This document shows positions 6,383 through 7,727 of a DNA stretch of 7,727 bases, piece after piece. The notes under the pieces were generated by a model. That model did not search any database, was not told the DNA's origin, and saw only the letters and a list, made by a program, of their open reading frames with translations. The translations under genes and the position numbers were made by a program. Positions within the stretch are counted from its first letter, which is position 1. The number at the start of each line of letters is the position of its first letter. This DNA is from an uncultured Prevotella sp. (lineage in GTDB: Bacteria > Bacteroidota > Bacteroidia > Bacteroidales > Bacteroidaceae), in the NCBI GenBank assembly GCA_946625715.1, contig CAMOTK010000093.1, forward strand, positions 1 to 7,727, read 5' to 3'.

Positions 6383-6400
6383 AGACGAAACGAAAAAAAA

Positions 6401-7174
6401 TTATCGGATGACGGTGCCGTGCTCTCCGTCGATGGCCGTGGCGAGGGTGATGATGACCTTCGACACGCCGGCTTCGACGGCGCTCAGGGCGTTTTCCACC
6501 TTGGGAATCATGCCGCCGTTGATGATGCCTTCGCTGACGTATTGATTAAATAATGTACGGGTGATTTCGGGAATGACCGAATCGTCGTCGTCGGGATTGC
6601 TGAGCACGCCCTTTTTCTCAAACGAGAACATGAGCGTCACGTCGTAGTGGCGAGCCAGAGCCTTGGCCACCTCGCCGGCCATGGTGTCGGCATTGGTGTT
6701 GAGCAGATGGCCCTGGCCGTCGTGGGTGAGCGGTGCTACCACGGGCACCATGCCGTTGTTGATGAGTGCGGCGAGTACCTGGCCGTCGACGGCATCGACA
6801 TCGCCCACGAAGCCGAAGTCAACGCCGTCTTTCAGCGGTCGTTTGTGCGAAAGGATGCTGTTGGCATCGGCCCCAGTGAGTCCTATGGCGTTCTGTCCCT
6901 CGGCCTGCAGACGGGCCACGAGCTGCTTGTTGACCAGTCCGCCGTAGACCATCGTCACCACCTCGAGCATCTCGGCGTCGGTGATGCGACGGCCGTTGAC
7001 CATGTGTGTCTCAATGCCCAGACGTTCGGCCATCTTCGTAGCCTTGCGCCCGCCGCCATGCACCAGGACCTTCTTGCCTTTGATGGCCGAAAAGTCTTTC
7101 AACAACTGTTGCAGCTGCCGTTCGTCCTCGACCACGGCGCCGCCCACTTTGACCACAGTGAGTTTCTCTTTCAT
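6401..7174 (-). CDS. argB: Acetylglutamate kinase (possibly acting on N-succinylglutamate)
   Basis: This 257-residue amino-acid kinase carries out the second step of arginine synthesis, the ATP-dependent phosphorylation of N-acyl-L-glutamate in the cytoplasm. Recognisable motifs are VVKVGGAVV (7-15, Lys9 for phosphate), VHGGGRKAT (38-46), NGRRITDAEM (60-69, with the substrate-binding Arg), LLNTNADTMAGEVA (157-170, Asn160 and Asp163) and GGMIPKVENA (220-229, Lys225). The start at 7174 is preferred over an in-frame ATG at 7222 because it begins directly at the first strand and avoids overlapping speA. The length and the lack of an N-terminal helix match the arginine-insensitive E. coli type. 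Some Bacteroidetes build arginine through N-succinyl intermediates, so the true acyl group is open. It lies 25 nt after speA and is probably cotranscribed with it. Confidence 0.95.
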   Translation of the reverse strand: MKEKLTVVKVGGAVVEDERQLQQLLKDFSAIKGKKVLVHGGGRKATKMAERLGIETHMVNGRRITDAEMLEVVTMVYGGLVNKQLVARLQAEGQNAIGLTGADANSILSHKRPLKDGVDFGFVGDVDAVDGQVLAALINNGMVPVVAPLTHDGQGHLLNTNADTMAGEVAKALARHYDVTLMFSFEKKGVLSNPDDDDSVIPEITRTLFNQYVSEGIINGGMIPKVENALSAVEAGVSKVIITLATAIDGEHGTVIR

Positions 7175-7199
7175 GCTTCTTCGGGAAAAGGGTAAAACG

Positions 7200-7727
7200 T
7201 TATTCCAGATAGGTATAGCCATAGAGGCCAGAGCGATAGTTGCTGAGGAACTCCTTGCCCTCTTCCAGCGTAATCTTGCCCTGCTTCACGCTCTTGGTGA
7301 CCCATATTTCGAGCTGGCGCACCAGTTTCTTGGGGTTGTACTGCACATATTCGAGCACCTCTTCAACCGTTTCGCCATCGATGATTTGGTCGATGTGGTA
7401 CTGACCGTCCTTCACCGAGACGTGCACGGCGTTGGTGTCGCCGAAAAGGTTGTGCATGTCGCCGAGAATCTCCTGATAGGCGCCTACGAGGAAGACGCCC
7501 AGATAGTAGGTCTCGTTCTTGCGCAGGGCATGAACGGGCAGCGAGTGGGAGTTGTGGCGGTTGGTGACGAAGTTGGCAATCTTGCCGTCAGAGTCGCAGG
7601 TGATGTCCTGTATGGTGGCGTTGCGCGTGGGGCGCTCGTCGAGTCGCTGGATAGGCATGATGGGGAAGAGCTGGTCGATGGCCCACGAGTCGCTGAGGCT
7701 CTGGAAGAGCGAGAAGTTGCAGAAGTA
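7200..7727 (-). CDS. speA: Biosynthetic arginine decarboxylase, C-terminal part (cut by window edge)
   Basis: The visible 175 residues are the C-terminal end of a SpeA-type, PLP-dependent arginine decarboxylase, which turns arginine into agmatine for polyamine synthesis. The frame is open to the last base, so the 5' part, including the PLP-binding barrel, lies beyond 7727. Diagnostic stretches are FSLFQSLSDSWAIDQLFPIM (fragment residues 5-24), ITCDSDGKI with the catalytic Cys44, and GVFLVGAYQEILGDMHNLFG followed by DTNAVHV. The end, FLSNYRSGLYGYTYLE, is typical of the family's C-terminal helical region. A short hydrophilic stretch lies between its stop and argB (25 nt), without a terminator. 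Its place next to argB joins arginine production and use in one transcript. Nothing in the part seen looks damaged. Confidence 0.95.
   Translation of the reverse strand, partial: YFCNFSLFQSLSDSWAIDQLFPIMPIQRLDERPTRNATIQDITCDSDGKIANFVTNRHNSHSLPVHALRKNETYYLGVFLVGAYQEILGDMHNLFGDTNAVHVSVKDGQYHIDQIIDGETVEEVLEYVQYNPKKLVRQLEIWVTKSVKQGKITLEEGKEFLSNYRSGLYGYTYLE

Noticed and set aside
6401..6430. Possible terminator at the end of argB: GACGG/CCGTC stem followed by an eight-T run after the stop
   Set aside because: The stem has only 5 pairs, an 11-nt loop and about 9 nt before the T run, which is too weak and too far to call, though some attenuation into the sigma gene is conceivable.
1..7727. CRISPR arrays, tRNA or rRNA genes, transposases and phage genes
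   Set aside because: No regularly spaced repeats, no cloverleaf or rRNA landmarks, and no transposase or integrase motifs were seen on either strand.

Overview
The window reads as a moderately high-GC member of the Bacteroidales, most likely a Prevotella-like genus. The evidence is a surface lipoprotein with an acidic stretch after its lipidated Cys, a DUF4374 protein, an ECF sigma / small membrane protein / DUF4252 cluster, and a promoter of the Bacteroidetes type (TTTG, 20-nt spacer, TAnnTTTG). Family names rest on recognised motifs and remembered family features; no database search was run. Every gene I can support lies on the minus strand, so the functional order runs from high to low coordinates.

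Right end (7727 to 6401): the C-terminal 175 codons of biosynthetic arginine decarboxylase (speA, cut by the window edge), followed after 25 nt by a complete argB (N-acetyl- or N-succinylglutamate kinase). One gene uses arginine for agmatine/polyamines and the other belongs to its synthesis.

Middle (6400 to 4721): a tight three-gene cluster of ECF sigma factor, single-span putative anti-sigma factor (11-nt overlap) and exported DUF4252 protein (1-nt gap). A candidate ECF-type promoter (GTAAC-N17-CGTC) lies just ahead of the sigma gene, and a strong hairpin with a T-rich tail closes the cluster.

Left half (4672 to about 20): a cobalamin-controlled operon. A near-perfect Bacteroidetes promoter drives a clear cobalamin riboswitch. 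It is followed by a BtuB-like TonB-dependent receptor, a DUF4374 lipoprotein predicted to sit on the cell surface, and a CbiK-family cobaltochelatase that carries a signal peptide. The likely logic is that the lipoprotein and receptor capture and import a corrinoid or related tetrapyrrole when cobalamin is scarce, while the chelatase acts on a tetrapyrrole or on cobalt outside the cytoplasm. The exported chelatase is the most unusual part, because cobalt insertion for B12 synthesis normally happens in the cytoplasm. The operon ends at a long hairpin at the left edge whose tail is not a classical terminator and which may be a repeated palindromic element.

The only gene-free stretch over 300 nt is 4405-4820. 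It is filled by the riboswitch leader, its promoter and the terminator of the sigma-factor cluster; 4752-4820 shows only a small palindrome.
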